NCBI GenBank assembly: GCA_949126835.1
Contig: CASBPS010000042.1
Coordinates: 558,001-622,000 of the forward strand
Direction: 5' to 3'
Length of the DNA stretch: 64,000 nt
From: Anisus vortex
Lineage: Eukaryota; Mollusca; Gastropoda; Planorbidae
Part shown: positions 1 to 11,690 of the stretch, in pieces
Position numbering within the stretch: position 1 is the first letter of the stretch
Layout: each line of letters starts with the position of its first letter
Notes under the pieces: model-generated
Database searches by the model: none
The model's input: the letters and a program-made list of their open reading frames with translations, nothing else
What the model was told of the DNA's origin: nothing
Made by a program: the position numbers and the translations under genes

Positions 1-842
1 CAGTGGAAATAAAGTTCAGCTATTTAGCAGATCAGGTCCATCACAACAGTACCGCCGTCCAAATAATCCTTACCGCTAAACAGTACACTCATAAGACTGG
101 ACAAAATGTCCAAGTGGTCAACATATTCCTCATTGTCACCATCATTACAGACGTATCATCAGGTGGTGTTATATAAACAGTAACATTTATCATCTCCTCA
201 TCTATATCCAACATTGTTAATCCATTGTTCATTGTATAACGTTTTCGTACACTGCAAAGGATAATTAATCTACATGATTTATTAAATTTATGTTGTCAAA
301 GATTTTAATACATTTTAACTATGCAGTATGTTACATAGTAAAAGCGTCACAATTGTTTAATATGAAGAAACATAAGCATAGTGTGATTCTTTATTTGACA
401 TTTGCACTCCCCCATACTGCATTTCTCTAAAAAACACCGTACCCATCTCGTGTCCCAGCACTCTCCAGGAGTGCAGTTATATTTCGAGCTGAAATTCAAT
501 AGAACTTTTCTAGTCAACTAATAATTTTATATTCATAGGATTGAGAATAGATTAAAGTATCTAAAAACATATCTTATTTGCCTTAATTAGTTAAGAATTA
601 TTTTTTTTACACATACCTGTTTGAAGTAGAAGAAAATGTTTTTAAGCTGTTTTTTTTTAAAGGCGAGCCACAAAAAAACAACGCAATGGAAATGACTTTC
701 AAGATGATAAATAACATAAAAAATATGTCCAGAATAGAAAAAAGCCACTATTTTAAATATATTATAAAAAGGCTTACTGCAAGCTAACAAAAATGGAAGC
801 AAGTAACTGCACTCTGGGAGAATGGAAATGTCAAATATGGGT
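1..842 (-). mobile_element. piggyBac-like transposon relic, cut by the window start
   Basis: This is a diverged copy of 53313-54170, where the same element continues leftward into recognisable piggyBac transposase remnants. Reading the minus strand of the first ~160 bases, pieces such as GKDYLDGGTVVMDL match the style of the piggyBac core just before the DN-F-TS block, with stops in between. Near 420-490 lies a subterminal motif around CACTCTCCAGGAGTGC. The likely right terminus is GGG followed by TTAA near 840-845, the piggyBac target. The stretch 240-800 holds only AT-rich remnant sequence; short ORFs there are not credible genes. Confidence 0.55.
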
Positions 843-1060
843 TAAGAAAGGGTCATTCTTTGTCAACCATCTGGGTGAGGATTGTCCGCAGATAACAAAG
901 GGGGGTGATCGGACCGAGTCGCAGGGCCTAGTCACTTGAACATTACGCAAAATGGTTTCCCTTAAGTGGCTAAAATAAGAATACAAATGTTATTAGTAAT
1001 TATTATTCCTACCAATTAGTGAGTACTTTGTGACAACTAGTTCTCCAAATACATTTGTGA
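843..1060. other. Unassigned spacer
   Basis: Sequence between the piggyBac-like terminus and the SINE. It is absent from the paralogous position near 54180-54280, so it probably belongs to the insertion that brought the SINE. No coding or structural signal seen. Confidence 0.4.
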
Positions 1061-1220
1061 AGCCGGCTGGTCCAGTGGTTAGTTCACTGGACTGTCAACC
1101 AAAAACCAACTGTCAGGTCGCGGGTTCTAGCCCTGCCACCGGCGGATCCCTGTCGCCTTGCAGGAGTTTTGGGCCTAGTGGACGTAATAATCTTCTATCT
1201 AGAAGGAACGTCTGTAAACT
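1061..1220 (+). mobile_element. tRNA-derived SINE with LINE-like tail
   Basis: The head is tRNA-like: an A-box match TGGTCCAGTGG begins near 1068, a B-box match GGTTCTAGCCC lies at 1123-1133, and a five-base acceptor-type pairing GCCGG/CCGGC closes it. The anticodon arm does not fold well, so this is a SINE head and not a working tRNA gene. After ~50 bases of body, the 3' part (about 1180-1217) is the reverse complement of the motif at 23572 and 44009, the 3' end of an L2/CR1-like LINE. Sharing a tail with a LINE is the usual way SINEs borrow the retrotransposition machinery. Confidence 0.7.
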
Positions 1221-1221
1221 T

Positions 1222-1342
1222 ATAAGGTTTTATTTCTTCTTCGTGTACATGTCCGCGGGAGGGAGTAAGTGTCAACGGCACAATCTGTCGTGGGACTAAG
1301 TGTCAGGGATTAACTGTCGCGGTATCAAGTGTCGCGGTATCA
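1222..1342. repeat. Degenerate short tandem repeat beside the SINE
   Basis: A loose ~15-22 base unit recurs, for example GTATCAAGTGTCGCG repeated side by side near 1321-1345 and variants AAGTGTCAACGG and AAGTGTCAGGG just before. It follows the SINE and is absent from the duplicate copy near 54280, so it arrived with that insertion. Confidence 0.5.
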
Positions 1343-1498
1343 AATGTCCATACACCATATGAAATATATAGTTTAAGTTTTTGATCTTGAATACGTGTAC
1401 ACTTTTTAACGACATAGTCAAAATGCATATTCAAATTATTAACAAATACAATCAGGACTACACTAACTCAATGTTCGCGTACAAGATATATTTTTAAG

Positions 1499-1690
1499 TT
1501 ACAAACGCTCCTTCTTTACAGAAGATTACTGCGTCCTACGCTGATCCCTAGTTTGAGTCTATTCCTTCAATTCAATGAGCATAGTATTTTAAATTATGTT
1601 AAGTTACTATTTCTCCTGGTTCGTCCACATAACCCATTACATGCCATGTGCCAATCAGAAAGAATAAGTACATATATGCATTTTTTTTCT
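1499..1690 (-). mobile_element. L2/CR1-like LINE 3' end fragment
   Basis: Matches the 3' portion of the LINE better preserved at 23572-24185 and 44009-44590: the ACGCTCCTTCTTTACAGAAG block, then the stretch leading to TATATGCATTT. Truncated shortly after that. The same fragment sits at the paralogous place 54430-54610, so the insertion predates that duplication. Confidence 0.6.
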
Positions 1691-3084
1691 GCCTTACTGG
1701 ATACGAAAATGTTATTATAGTTATGTAAATATGAGCATTTTAATATATTTTTAATGTGTAGAATGTGGAAATGAAATAAAATGTATTTCCTTACATCTTT
1801 TCTTACTCGCCGAACAACCAGTCACGAGGGATACATACATGGTTTGTCAGTAATTGAACGAATATGACCGGAACTGTTGGTACACTATCCCTTTTTAGGT
1901 TCACAATGCATCTTGAAACCTGTCCATAAAAACGTACAGACAGCTTTGTGTGGAAATGGCATCTTACATTTAATCTCACTCTTAACAGCGTAATTGTAGT
2001 GAGAGGGGGTAATGGATGCGGTGAGCATACTTGCGTAAATTGAGGGCAGTAAGTGTGTGTAAATGGGTTGGAGGGGAGAAAAAGTAAGGGTGGGTGGGTA
2101 GGAAGATATTTCCTCTAGTCACTGCACTGTTTTATTTACAGAATTAAAGCCTTATAATGAGGCTGTTCAAAAAATGAGTTTAAAATAGTGACTAAATACT
2201 GTGATAAGGAGTAAATGTCTACTAATGAAAACATCCTAGTAGCTATTAAGGTGTTTTGAAAATTTAATCAACAATGTAAAAACATTAATGATTTTTTTGT
2301 CTGTTTTATGTATTTTCTTTCTAAATTTGATTAGTGCTATAAGATTTTACATTTCTGTATTAAATTGAATGCAAATGGTGTAACAAAAAGAATCATTGAC
2401 AATTAATGAAATCCTACCACATAAAGAGACTTATTATCTCCCTTGATTTTATTTTAAATTGACTCCAGATGTCTAAATTTATTTTTAAGTTGCTTGTAAT
2501 GTATTATGGCTTTTTTAAGTGTAACAAACGTGTATATGTACCCTTAACTAAGTCTATGTAGTCATTTTTTTTAACATATACAATGAATTATGTTTGTCGA
2601 ATGCACTCTAAATCCCAAGTGGAAAAAATGTACAATTTTACAAATAACGTTTATGTGTTCCAACTTGGTTGACTAAGCATGTATAATATCTTAAATTTTT
2701 TCCATAGAAATACTGTACACATTTAAGCTTGTTAAAACATTATTTTACTAAATAATAATAATTATAATAATTAATTATTATTATACAGCGTTGAGAACAG
2801 TTATATGCGCTGACAACAGTTACAGACAGAGTACAGACATTAAAGACCAAACGAAACAGACTTGATGCTAGAATTCAATATACTAATCTAATCATTTACA
2901 TTTCTCCCTCCATTTGCATCCCGTACATTTTTAAGAGCTTCCCTATCGCCCCTCCCCAATCTATGTTTAAAAAATAATAAATGTCAACCAAAGCCAATAA
3001 GCATGTATTTAATTATTTAAACTTTTTAAAATATATGGTTTGTTTATTGTGATTTTTTGTAAAGAAATTATATGGAAAATGATA

Positions 3085-4285
3085 ATAATAATATTTGTAT
3101 AGCGCTGCCAGCAAACATAATGTAAGCTCAGAACGCATTTAACATACAACTAAGAACTCGGATATTACTCTAGGCTAGGAGACAATCCTAAGTGATCATT
3201 TAAAAAAGACAAATCAAATAAATGTAACATTAACCGACCCAACATATAGGTAGGACAGTAGGGTCTAAATCATGTTAAATGTTCTAAGGTAAATATTGAA
3301 ATAATGAGTTTTTAAAGTTCTTTTTAAAAGTAACAATAAAGCTTGTTCGCCTGAGTTGAATGGGAAGTAGATTCCACACATTCGGACCGGATACTTTGAA
3401 GGCTTTAAGGTCGAGGTCGTCAGAGAGAAACGGGTCACTTCCAGAAACGAAGAGTCGGCATTGTGTTCCCTTGCGGGACATATGGTACAATTAGTTCCTT
3501 TAAATAGGACAACATCTCGTTATGGCAAAGTATCGCAACTTTATAATCAATTATGGCTTTCACAGGGAGCCAATGGAGCCGACGCAGGAGAGCTGTCACA
3601 GAATCACGCCTTGACCTAAGCATGACCAAGTGGGTGGCACTGTTTTAAATACACTGTAATTTTGCTTTCTTTTCGTCAGGTATCCCGGTTTGCAGGGCAT
3701 TACAGTAGTCGAGGCGTGAGAGTATAAAGGCAGCGGCAAGTTTCTTTCCTGAGTCAAGTGACAAATAAGTTATTATCTGACCAAGTCGACTCATCTGTGA
3801 ATAAAGGCATCTGCATAGGTTTCTAATGTGGGCTTCGAAAGACAACTTACTGTGAATCGGTAACGACACCGATGTTTTTCACATTTTCTGCAAAGGCGAT
3901 ATTGCAGTTCAAGACCATCAATGATTCCAAACCCTCAACTATGGCGATTTTACTTTGAGTTCAAAAAAGAGTTACCTCCTTCTTATCTTCAATCATCTTA
4001 AGTCTGCTTTCCGTCAGCCAGGAGCAAACACTAACAATAGCAAGACTGAGGTTAGCTGCTATACGAGAGACTTCAGCGGGAACAGCAGAATCATGGAACT
4101 GCGAATCATCTGCGTAGAGATGAAATGAGATATTGAAAGACCTGATAACATCGCCAAGCGGATAGGTGTACAGTGTAAACAATACCTGTCCTAGAACTGA
4201 TCACTGTGGTACTCCATATTGCAGAGTCGTGCATGTTGAGAAAGACCCATCAATGACGACACTTTTCGTGCGTTCAGTTAGGTAG
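3085..4285 (-). mobile_element. CR1/L2-like LINE fragment with broken reverse transcriptase
   Basis: Minus-strand reading frames give a reverse transcriptase in pieces. About 4182-3961 holds the palm motif FHLYADDS; about 3869-3645 has LSRLDYCNALQTG; 3629-3435 has LLRRLHWLPVKAIIDYK; and 3490-3284 ends with a typical ORF2 C-terminus (VWNLLPIQLRRTSFIVTF). Frames are broken at least three times, so this is dead. The 5' end is truncated just upstream of the palm. The 3' end carries an ATAGCGCTG-type UTR and an ATT-rich tail. GATA flanks both sides (3081-3084, 4286-4289), and copy E at 38720-38745 shows the uninterrupted target. Confidence 0.85.
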
Positions 4286-6213
4286 GATACTATGAATCAA
4301 TAAATAAGAACCATCAGAAACAATTAGTTTCGAATCATTTATTCTAAATTTATACAATTATTATTTTAGGGATTCTCAAAAATTAAATTAATGATCGGAA
4401 TGGTAGTTTTTAGTGATACTATGTTGTACTTCTATGTATACAAGTTCTTGGTAATAAATGCACTAAATTGTTTACCAAGATTACTAATACACAAAAAGTC
4501 GGTATAAAAATTGGTCTTCACCATAAAGTAATGAACCGATTCACATTATTAATAAAAGAATGATATATGCCACCTTGAGCAATCTTAATCTTCTACATCA
4601 TTGTCTACATCAAAGGCTTCGTGTTTAGAATAAAACCAACCTATTTTACGCCCCGTGTTGAGCGCTAAAACTCAGAACCTTGTTTAAACTTTAGACATAT
4701 ATTTAGTAAACATAAAACCTGGTTCAGGCAAAAAATAAAAAAAAAAAAACAGAAAGAAAGAAAAAACATACCAGAAATTAAGATTTTGAATTTTAATTAG
4801 TCGAGTACTCGCTATCCAAACAATGTCGCCCTCGATTCTCAACCTCGTCCAAGTAGGAAAAGTAAAATTAAATGTTCATTTATTTCATTATGTTTTCTTT
4901 GTGTATATGCTTATATCGAGTTATGTTTACCATATTTTTTTAAAAAGTCATGTAAGTATTTTAATATGCTAATAACAAAAAGTTTGGCTTAGCACGCAGC
5001 GAAATTAAAATATGTTTTCTTTATTTCTAATACAACTACATATTCTCTTAGAGCTACATCATTTCAAAGCAGCGATTTAAATACAGAAAGGTTGATGTGC
5101 TTGTTTAATACTGACCATTGTGTTACTTTAAAAAAATATAGTAATAAGACAGTCAGTTTAAACAAAATCTTACAGTTTATAAAATATAGTTAAAAAAAAA
5201 AATTAAATCATTAAACAATATTTTACAATTGATTGACATGAAAGACGCCATTTATAGACAGACATAAGCTTACATTAATTTTAGTAACTTACAAGTTACA
5301 CAAAAAATAAATAATTAAGTTTTCAAATGCTATTGTAGACTTTTACTGTCAAGTAACTGTAGCATTCTTAGTAACTTTAAAGACTGAGAAATAACACGGG
5401 ATAAAACTGAAACAAAACATTCACATCTAAAAGACTAGAGTTTTAATATTTTATATTATCATTTGAAAGAAAAGCGTGCAAAAAAATATTTTTTTTAATT
5501 CATAAAAATCAAAAATACATAATCTAGTTGTGTAATATGAAATGTTTAAACATTAAATGTCATAATTATAACATGAGAAGAAAAACGTTGCAAACTTTAT
5601 ATGGATATATTGAATCAAATTTAGGATAACGCAACATGATTTTAATAATAATTATTATGTATATATTGCTTGTTTCCATTACATTTATCATTCTTAGTAC
5701 GCTCTTGTTATAAATTGCAGAGGAAGTTGTATAGTTGAGTAAGGTAAAGAGCGAATAGTTTAAAGAGAGATGTATTTAAACGCTTTTTAAAGACTATTTT
5801 GTCACATAATCTCTCAGATGTTCCATAAAGAAGGCGCCACAGATTCAAACGAACGTGTGTAGAGATATAAAGTTATACAAATGTATATTATAATATAAGG
5901 TTTATATCCGTTTTTTTTTTCAAAATACTTTTATGACCTATGTGTAGACGTGGTTAGACAGTGGTTAGATATTCTAGAGTATATCTTAAAAGGAATTAAA
6001 CGAGAGTGAACACAATATACAAAGAAGTTTAACTATGTAGGCCTACAATGAAAATTTTTCATCTACAAAAATTATTATATTCTAGCGTGAAGTCAATCTA
6101 TGTTTGAACAATCATAAATTTACTTGCCGTCTCCTTGGAAATGTTTAAATATAGCATACATACTTAGTAAACAATTTGGAACACAAACAAACATACTGAA
6201 TTGTATATATTGC

Positions 6214-6655
6214 CATTTACTATAATACATGGACCACTTGCTTTAATTTTTTATGCTCTTATCTTCTTGTTTTGTAATTCCCGATTCTAAATAAAGTAGT
6301 TGCGATACAAGTTCCGTTTTATTAAATCGCATTTTTCGACTTTAAATGCATACTTGTGCTACTATTATTCCTATTATCATTGATTATAATAAGATGGACC
6401 GCTTGCTCTATTTTTAGAGCTTATATTATTTGTCCGTACGCATACAACACTGATCTATAAATGTTTCCGCTGTATACCACTTTCGATTTTAATTTTACTT
6501 CACAAAATCATAGTGATTAAATAAAACGGAACTAGTATAGAAACTACTTTATAACAACTACTTTATTTAGAATCGGGAATTCAGAAAATAAGTGTTTCGA
6601 GTCATCAAATAGCAGACATACTAAAGGAAGCGGTCCATGTATATTATAGTCTATG
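6214..6655. mobile_element. TIR element (MITE), same family as 8525-9243
   Basis: Left end CTATAATACATGGACC and right end GGTCCATGTATATTATAG are inverted copies, and the inversion extends inward through GAATTCCCGATTCTAAATAAAG-like blocks. It is inserted in the right arm of repeat copy A after GTATATATTGC. The flanks ATATTGC/ATATTAC suggest a decayed target duplication. No transposase seen. Confidence 0.7.
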
Positions 6656-7142
6656 ATATTACATCGCAAAGTCCACGTTAATGGTGTATATGTACTAATT
6701 TGTTTAAAAAAAAATATTAAAAAATCTATGATACATTTTTAACTTCTTAAATCAAAATTTTGAGTGTCTCGAGTAGCTTCAAAATGTATTCAAGGGAGAT
6801 AATAGGCTTTTTCATGTCGTAGGGCATTAATTTGTATTTTTATTTTTTCTTTCACTTCATAATTTGCATTTACTTTAAAAATGTATCGTGTAAACTTATT
6901 TTACTGCTCATAATTGTAAAAACATACATAAATTTACCAACCCGTTAATTAATGTACTAACCTTATAAATATAAAAAAGAAAACCTCTTTAGCTACTATC
7001 ATGTTTTTATCAGTAAGCATTTTCTACATTTATTAGTATCTACAATAGTAATTTTATCTAACTTACTTTCCTTAAGCATTTTTTGAACAGCCTTATAGTT
7101 AAGGCTTGAAGATTATAAAGATAAGATTAAACACCATAGAGC

Positions 7143-7338
7143 AGGGGTCGGCAACCTACGCACCTCGTGCCATGCTTTGCACGCAGAGCGATTTTCAATG
7201 GCACGCTAAAAAACCCCAGTAAGTCAAATTCAAGTATCTTCTATAAGAAAAAGGCATTACGACTTTTAGGTAGTTGGCACGCTACATGAATTATAAATCT
7301 TTCTTTGGCACTTTATTATTAAAAGGTTGACACCCCTG
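7143..7338. mobile_element. hAT-type MITE
   Basis: Begins CAGGGGTCGGCAACCT and ends AGGTTGACACCCCTG, the terminal inverted repeat style of many hAT non-autonomous elements. The 8-base flanks (CCATAGAG, CCTAGAGG) are only similar. A decayed relative sits at the same relative place in copy F (49690-49840), so insertion preceded the duplication of the host repeat. Confidence 0.7.
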
Positions 7339-8110
7339 ACCTAGAGGACATTAATTGATCACCGCCCTTTCACCCTTCCAGGATTAAGCCGTTAAGAGTC
7401 AAATTTAAATGAAACATAAACTTTCCACACGTGGCTGTGTTTACGTTTTAATGAGGCATAAAAATCGACCTGAAGAAACATTTATTATATACGATAACAA
7501 ATAAAATAAGAAATCACTAACACATGAGATATTAACAAAAGTTACTGTAAAGTTTGTGCCTGGAGTCATGCTACAAGATTTCTTTTTTTTTTTTCACGCC
7601 TCTATTTGCAGAATCTTTGTTTTAACGTGTAATGACATATTAAGCTAAGCTAATTTCTTAAAACGTTTCGTGTGATTGGAGGTGGGGGGGGGGGGGGGGG
7701 CTCCAAAATGTACAGAGTGCTACTAGGAGGTAGGTATAGAAATATTAATGTAACTTTTTGTGTACATAATATATGTACGGACCTTCGTTCTAAATGCTTC
7801 TGTCATTTCCAAGTAAGTTTATGCCATAAAATGTATTTTCTCCTATGGTCAAGAAAATCAACCACTAAACATCATTTAAAACTTTCAATAAAAAAAGAAA
7901 CAAGACTTCATTTTATAAAATAAGACAAGATCAGAAATAAAATGAATACAAAACTATTTTTAGCATTACAAATGTGACATTCTTTGTTTTTGTTATGGCA
8001 AAAATGAATATCGACTAATTGTTTGACAGCAATATGAACGACATAGAAATTATAAACTGACATACAGTAAGTACTTTGCATCGAAAAAAATAAATTAAAT
8101 ATTTTCTATC

Positions 8111-8524
8111 ATAAATCTAATTATATTTTAATAAGTCTAAATTATCACGCCGTCATTATGATATTTTACATGCATAGTAAACGAAGTTGGAACAGATGAA
8201 AATAAGGAAATTTTATAATTGCTCGTTTTATGATTTAAAGTTCTTTTATAAACACATAAATATATGAAATTATAGATACACCATAGGCCTAGTTATTGGC
8301 TTATATAATTGTTAGTTACAATCCGTTTAGATATTATACATTTCCTGCTATTTGAATATAGATCTAAATGTGGACATCCTGAGTATCTTTAAAAATTATT
8401 CAAGAAAAACTATAATTTTATATTGCGTCGTATATTGTGTCGTAGATCAATATTATTTGTTAATAACATTTTTTCATTTCACAATTTGCATTTTACTTTA
8501 TCTCATATTATATAAGTTTAATCA
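8111..8524. repeat. Partial right arm of the modular repeat, upstream part
   Basis: Blocks such as GTGGACATCCTGAGTATC (8370) correspond to the TAGACATCTGGAGTAAC block of the right arms elsewhere (27620, 49310). The arm is split by the TIR element at 8525 and resumes after 9252. Confidence 0.5.
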
Positions 8525-9243
8525 TAGACTATACTATACATGGACCGCTTGCTTTAGTTTTTTATGCTATTATCTTCTGTTTTTTGCAATTCCCGATTCT
8601 AAATAAAGTAATTATTGTAATACAAGTTCCGTTTTTATTAAATCGCATTTTTTTCGTCTTTAAATGAATACTTGTAGGCCTATTAATATATCATTGACTA
8701 TAATAAGATGGACCGCCTGCTCTATTTTTAGAGCTATTTTCTTTTTTCCGTGCGCACACCACACTGATCTATAAATGATTCCGCTCTGTACTACTTTCGA
8801 TTTTAATTTTTCATTGAGAAAATCATGGAACTTGTATATCAATAACTTTATTTCCGGTATAGCAATTACGTTATTTAGAATCGGGAATTCCGATCATCAG
8901 TGTTTCAAGTCATCATATAGCATAAATACCATAGACTATAATATACACCGTACATGAATCTAACAGATAAACTCCATACTTCGTCAATAAGTAATTATTT
9001 AATTTGAACATTTTCCTCCAGTATGCCTTTCAATTCATCAACAAAAACTTCCTCATCCATAGCGTCCATATCTTAGTCATAGATTGACGCAAAAAATTTC
9101 TAAAAAAATGGTGCGATTCAATAAAACGGAATTTGTATTACAATTACTTCATTTAGAATCGGGAATTCCCAAATAAGCAGTCTTTCGAGTCATCATATAG
9201 CAGAAAAACTAAAGCAAGAAGTCCATGTATATTATAGTCTATG
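8525..9243. mobile_element. 719-bp TIR element with 9-bp target duplication
   Basis: The first ~35 bases (TAGACTATACTATACATGG...) and the last ~35 are near-perfect inverted repeats. The same 9-mer GTTTAATCA flanks it at 8516-8524 and 9244-9252, a clean target site duplication of hAT-like length. Inside, a second, inner set of the same end motifs occurs (8697 GACTATAATAAGATGGACC; 8931 ACCATAGACTATAATATAC), giving a nested palindromic structure. The roughly 160 bases at 8955-9105 are absent from the shorter relative at 6214-6655. No coding potential beyond antisense noise. Confidence 0.85.
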
Positions 9244-9252
9244 GTTTAATCA

Positions 9253-9920
9253 ATACTCATTTTTTTTAAATAGACACAATGCACAAACCATTCATAAACG
9301 TTTTTATATTGTAAACGTATTTTCCAAAAACACCTTTTTAGCTACTAGCTTGTTTTAATAAGTCTTAGCAGTATTTAACACACCAGCCATGCAAACATTT
9401 ATATAATTAATATGTATAGATATATTATGTAGTTTAAATTTAATAGATCGTGTTTCAGTCAACTACCCACGTGTCTAAACTAGAGTCCCAGGTTAAAGTG
9501 TTACTAAGTTTCAATGTTCATTTATTGATCACACTTAGTTTTTGTTTATGCACGTTAATAATATAAAGTTGTTTAACGTTGTTGTTGTTCTTTACTTCCC
9601 CATCAAATTATAATATACCAATAACACATTTTAGAATATATATGTGACACTTAAAATAAGTTATCTTTTCAAACTTTATTGAACAAATATAAGTTACACA
9701 TCTTATTTATTTTGTCTATTTGTTGATAAAATAATGACCAGATGGTGATAAGCTAGTAGGCCTACTGCGAACTGTCAATTAAAATTGAAACTCTATGACT
9801 TCTTCGTAACATTTAAGACTGAGGAGACAACAAGGAAGAAAACTCGAGCAAAACGTATAAGTTTAATTATTGACATTAATCAAATGTTTAAATATTTTAT
9901 GTATAACGCGTAACATATAC
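9253..9920. repeat. Partial arm and central-module fragments of the modular repeat
   Basis: Contains the CACCTTTTTAGCTACTAGC block (9331), matching right arms elsewhere. Pieces resembling the central region follow, e.g. GTTTCAGTCAACTAC at 9452 compared with 12111. No genes. Confidence 0.45.
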
Positions 9921-10454
9921 ATGGTTGGAACGGATAGGACCGAAAATGTTGGTATACTATCATTTTGTAGGTTCACAATGCATCTTGAGATTTGTCAATA
10001 AAAACATACACACAGCTATGTGTGGAAATATCATGTTACATTTAATCTGAATATTAACTGATCAATACCTTCAGGGGGAGGGGAAAAGGAAGGCGATGAG
10101 ATTACTTGTGTTAATGCAGTCAGTCAGGAGTCTGGAAGGTATTTCCTCTAGACACTGCATTTTTTTTTCATAATGAAAGCCTTTATAATGAGGCTGTTCA
10201 AAAATTTCAGTAATTAAGATATACAGCTACTATTAAATGAAGTAAATGCATACCAATGAAAACATCCTAGTAGTTAAAAAAGTGTGTCAAAAATTTCATT
10301 TACATTGAAAAAACATAAAGTATTTATTGGACTGTTTTTACTTGATGCTAGAATATACTAATCTAATTATTTTAAGAATAAAAGTTCTTACTGTTGGCCA
10401 GTCTTTTCCTCTCATTATAATTGTCTCCCTCCAGTTGCACCCCGTACAATTTTC

Positions 10455-10866
10455 TATCATATCTTATCATATCCAATCATATCCAATCATATCCAATATA
10501 TCCAATCATATCCAATCATATCCGATCATATCCAATCATATCCAATCATATCCAATCATATCCAATCATATCCAATCATATCCATTCATATCCAATCATA
10601 TCCAATCATATCAAATCATATCCAATCATATCCAATCATATCCAATCATATCCAATCATATCCAATCATAGCCAACCATAGCCAATCATGTCCAATCATA
10701 TCCAATCATATCCAATCATATCTAATCATATCCAATCATATCCAATCATATCCAATCATATCCAATCATATCCGATCATATCCGATCATATCCAATCATA
10801 TCCAATCATATCCAATCATATCCAATCATAGCCAATCATATCCAATCATGACCAATCATATCCATT
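10455..10866. repeat. 10-bp tandem array, unit CATATCCAAT
   Basis: About 41 head-to-tail decamers with scattered single-base variants (GCCAATCATA, TCCGATCATA). The period is not a multiple of three, so every frame cycles through a 10-residue peptide without stops. That alone produces the apparent ORFs here. Confidence 0.97.
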
Positions 10867-11267
10867 AGTCTTTTTTTTCATATATTGGGTTTGTACACGT
10901 TAAAATTTGTTTGAAGAAATTCTATTGAAAATGAAATCAATGAATCAAAATAAACTTAGGAGAAACTTAAACTAATTTTAAAAATTAAATTTAAATCAAA
11001 TTGATGTAGAAATAATTAAGTACTGACTTTCATTTAAGTAGGAAATTTTGGTCTAAAACATAATGTCGATTACAAGTAGGCTATAACTAATTATTTCACA
11101 TCAGCCTCTAAATATTCAGTCTTAAGTGACCTTGGCAATTATTTAAAGTGAAGTAAAAACAACCGACATAAATTCTTGTCTTACTTTCCATCAAATAATA
11201 TTTCATAACTCTGCCTGCACTTGAGAAAGAGATTCAACAAATCTTCTAACTGATCTGTACATTCCAC

Positions 11268-11690
11268 TATTGATGTTAATACCGTTATTTTTTTCAAAAC
11301 CAGTTTTGATTCTGTAAATCTGGTTTTAAACTGGATTTCGGTTCTCTTCCCTATTCCCCCCCCCACCCCACTTCCAGCCACGCGACTTCACAGCCGGAAA
11401 AGACCAAATGTGCTTAGATTTATAGGTCTATTTGAAATATAGTTAAAACTTGATTAGTGTTTGCAGGGCATTAAAAGTTAAGGAATCATTTTGTCCTATT
11501 CAAACATAATCTAGTTTTTAAAGTATTGCTCTAAAAACAAAAAAAAACAACATTTAAAAACGCATGGGCCGCCATATTTTAATGATTTCTTCTAAATTGC
11601 CAAAAAATAAATCGGTTCTAAGTTTGCAAACCAGTTTTCGGTCTTAAAACCGAACACCAGAATTCCGGTTTTTATTTAACATCAATGTGC
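11268..11690. mobile_element. Possible TIR element, decayed
   Basis: The left edge ATTGATGTTAATACCG and right edge TTTATTTAACATCAATG are inverted copies, with a second inner pairing of CCAGTTTTGATT and CGGTCTTAAAACCG type sequence. The centre has a C-rich run. Target duplication not clear. Confidence 0.4.

Larger units (their letters stand above)
1343..8110. repeat. Modular inverted-arm repeat, copy A
   Basis: First copy of a large family covering much of the window. A left arm (about 1850-2660) contains the landmark AAGCCTTATAATGAGGCTG at 2147. The right arm (about 6180-7480) carries the same blocks in reverse complement, e.g. TTTTTGAACAGCCTTATAG near 7081. Between the arms lie central modules shared in the same order with copies B, E and F: near 4320 (module around CGAATCATTTATTC), 4513 (GGTCTTCACCATAAAGTAATG), 5045, 5740-5870 and 5940. 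Nested elements are listed separately. No ORF of credible coding quality belongs to the family itself. Boundaries are approximate. Confidence 0.65.

Noticed and set aside
1061..1145. tRNA gene with an apparent GTC anticodon
   Set aside because: The anticodon stem does not pair, the loop region is too long, and a SINE body with LINE-like tail follows.
7672..7923. ORF starting with a poly-Gly run, similar one at 50178-50402
   Set aside because: The similarity reflects the shared right-arm repeat; the Gly run is a G homopolymer and there are no coding features.
10327..10681. Two overlapping ORFs rich in SNHIQSYPII repeats
   Set aside because: They are the decamer tandem array read in frame; the period of 10 keeps frames open without selection.
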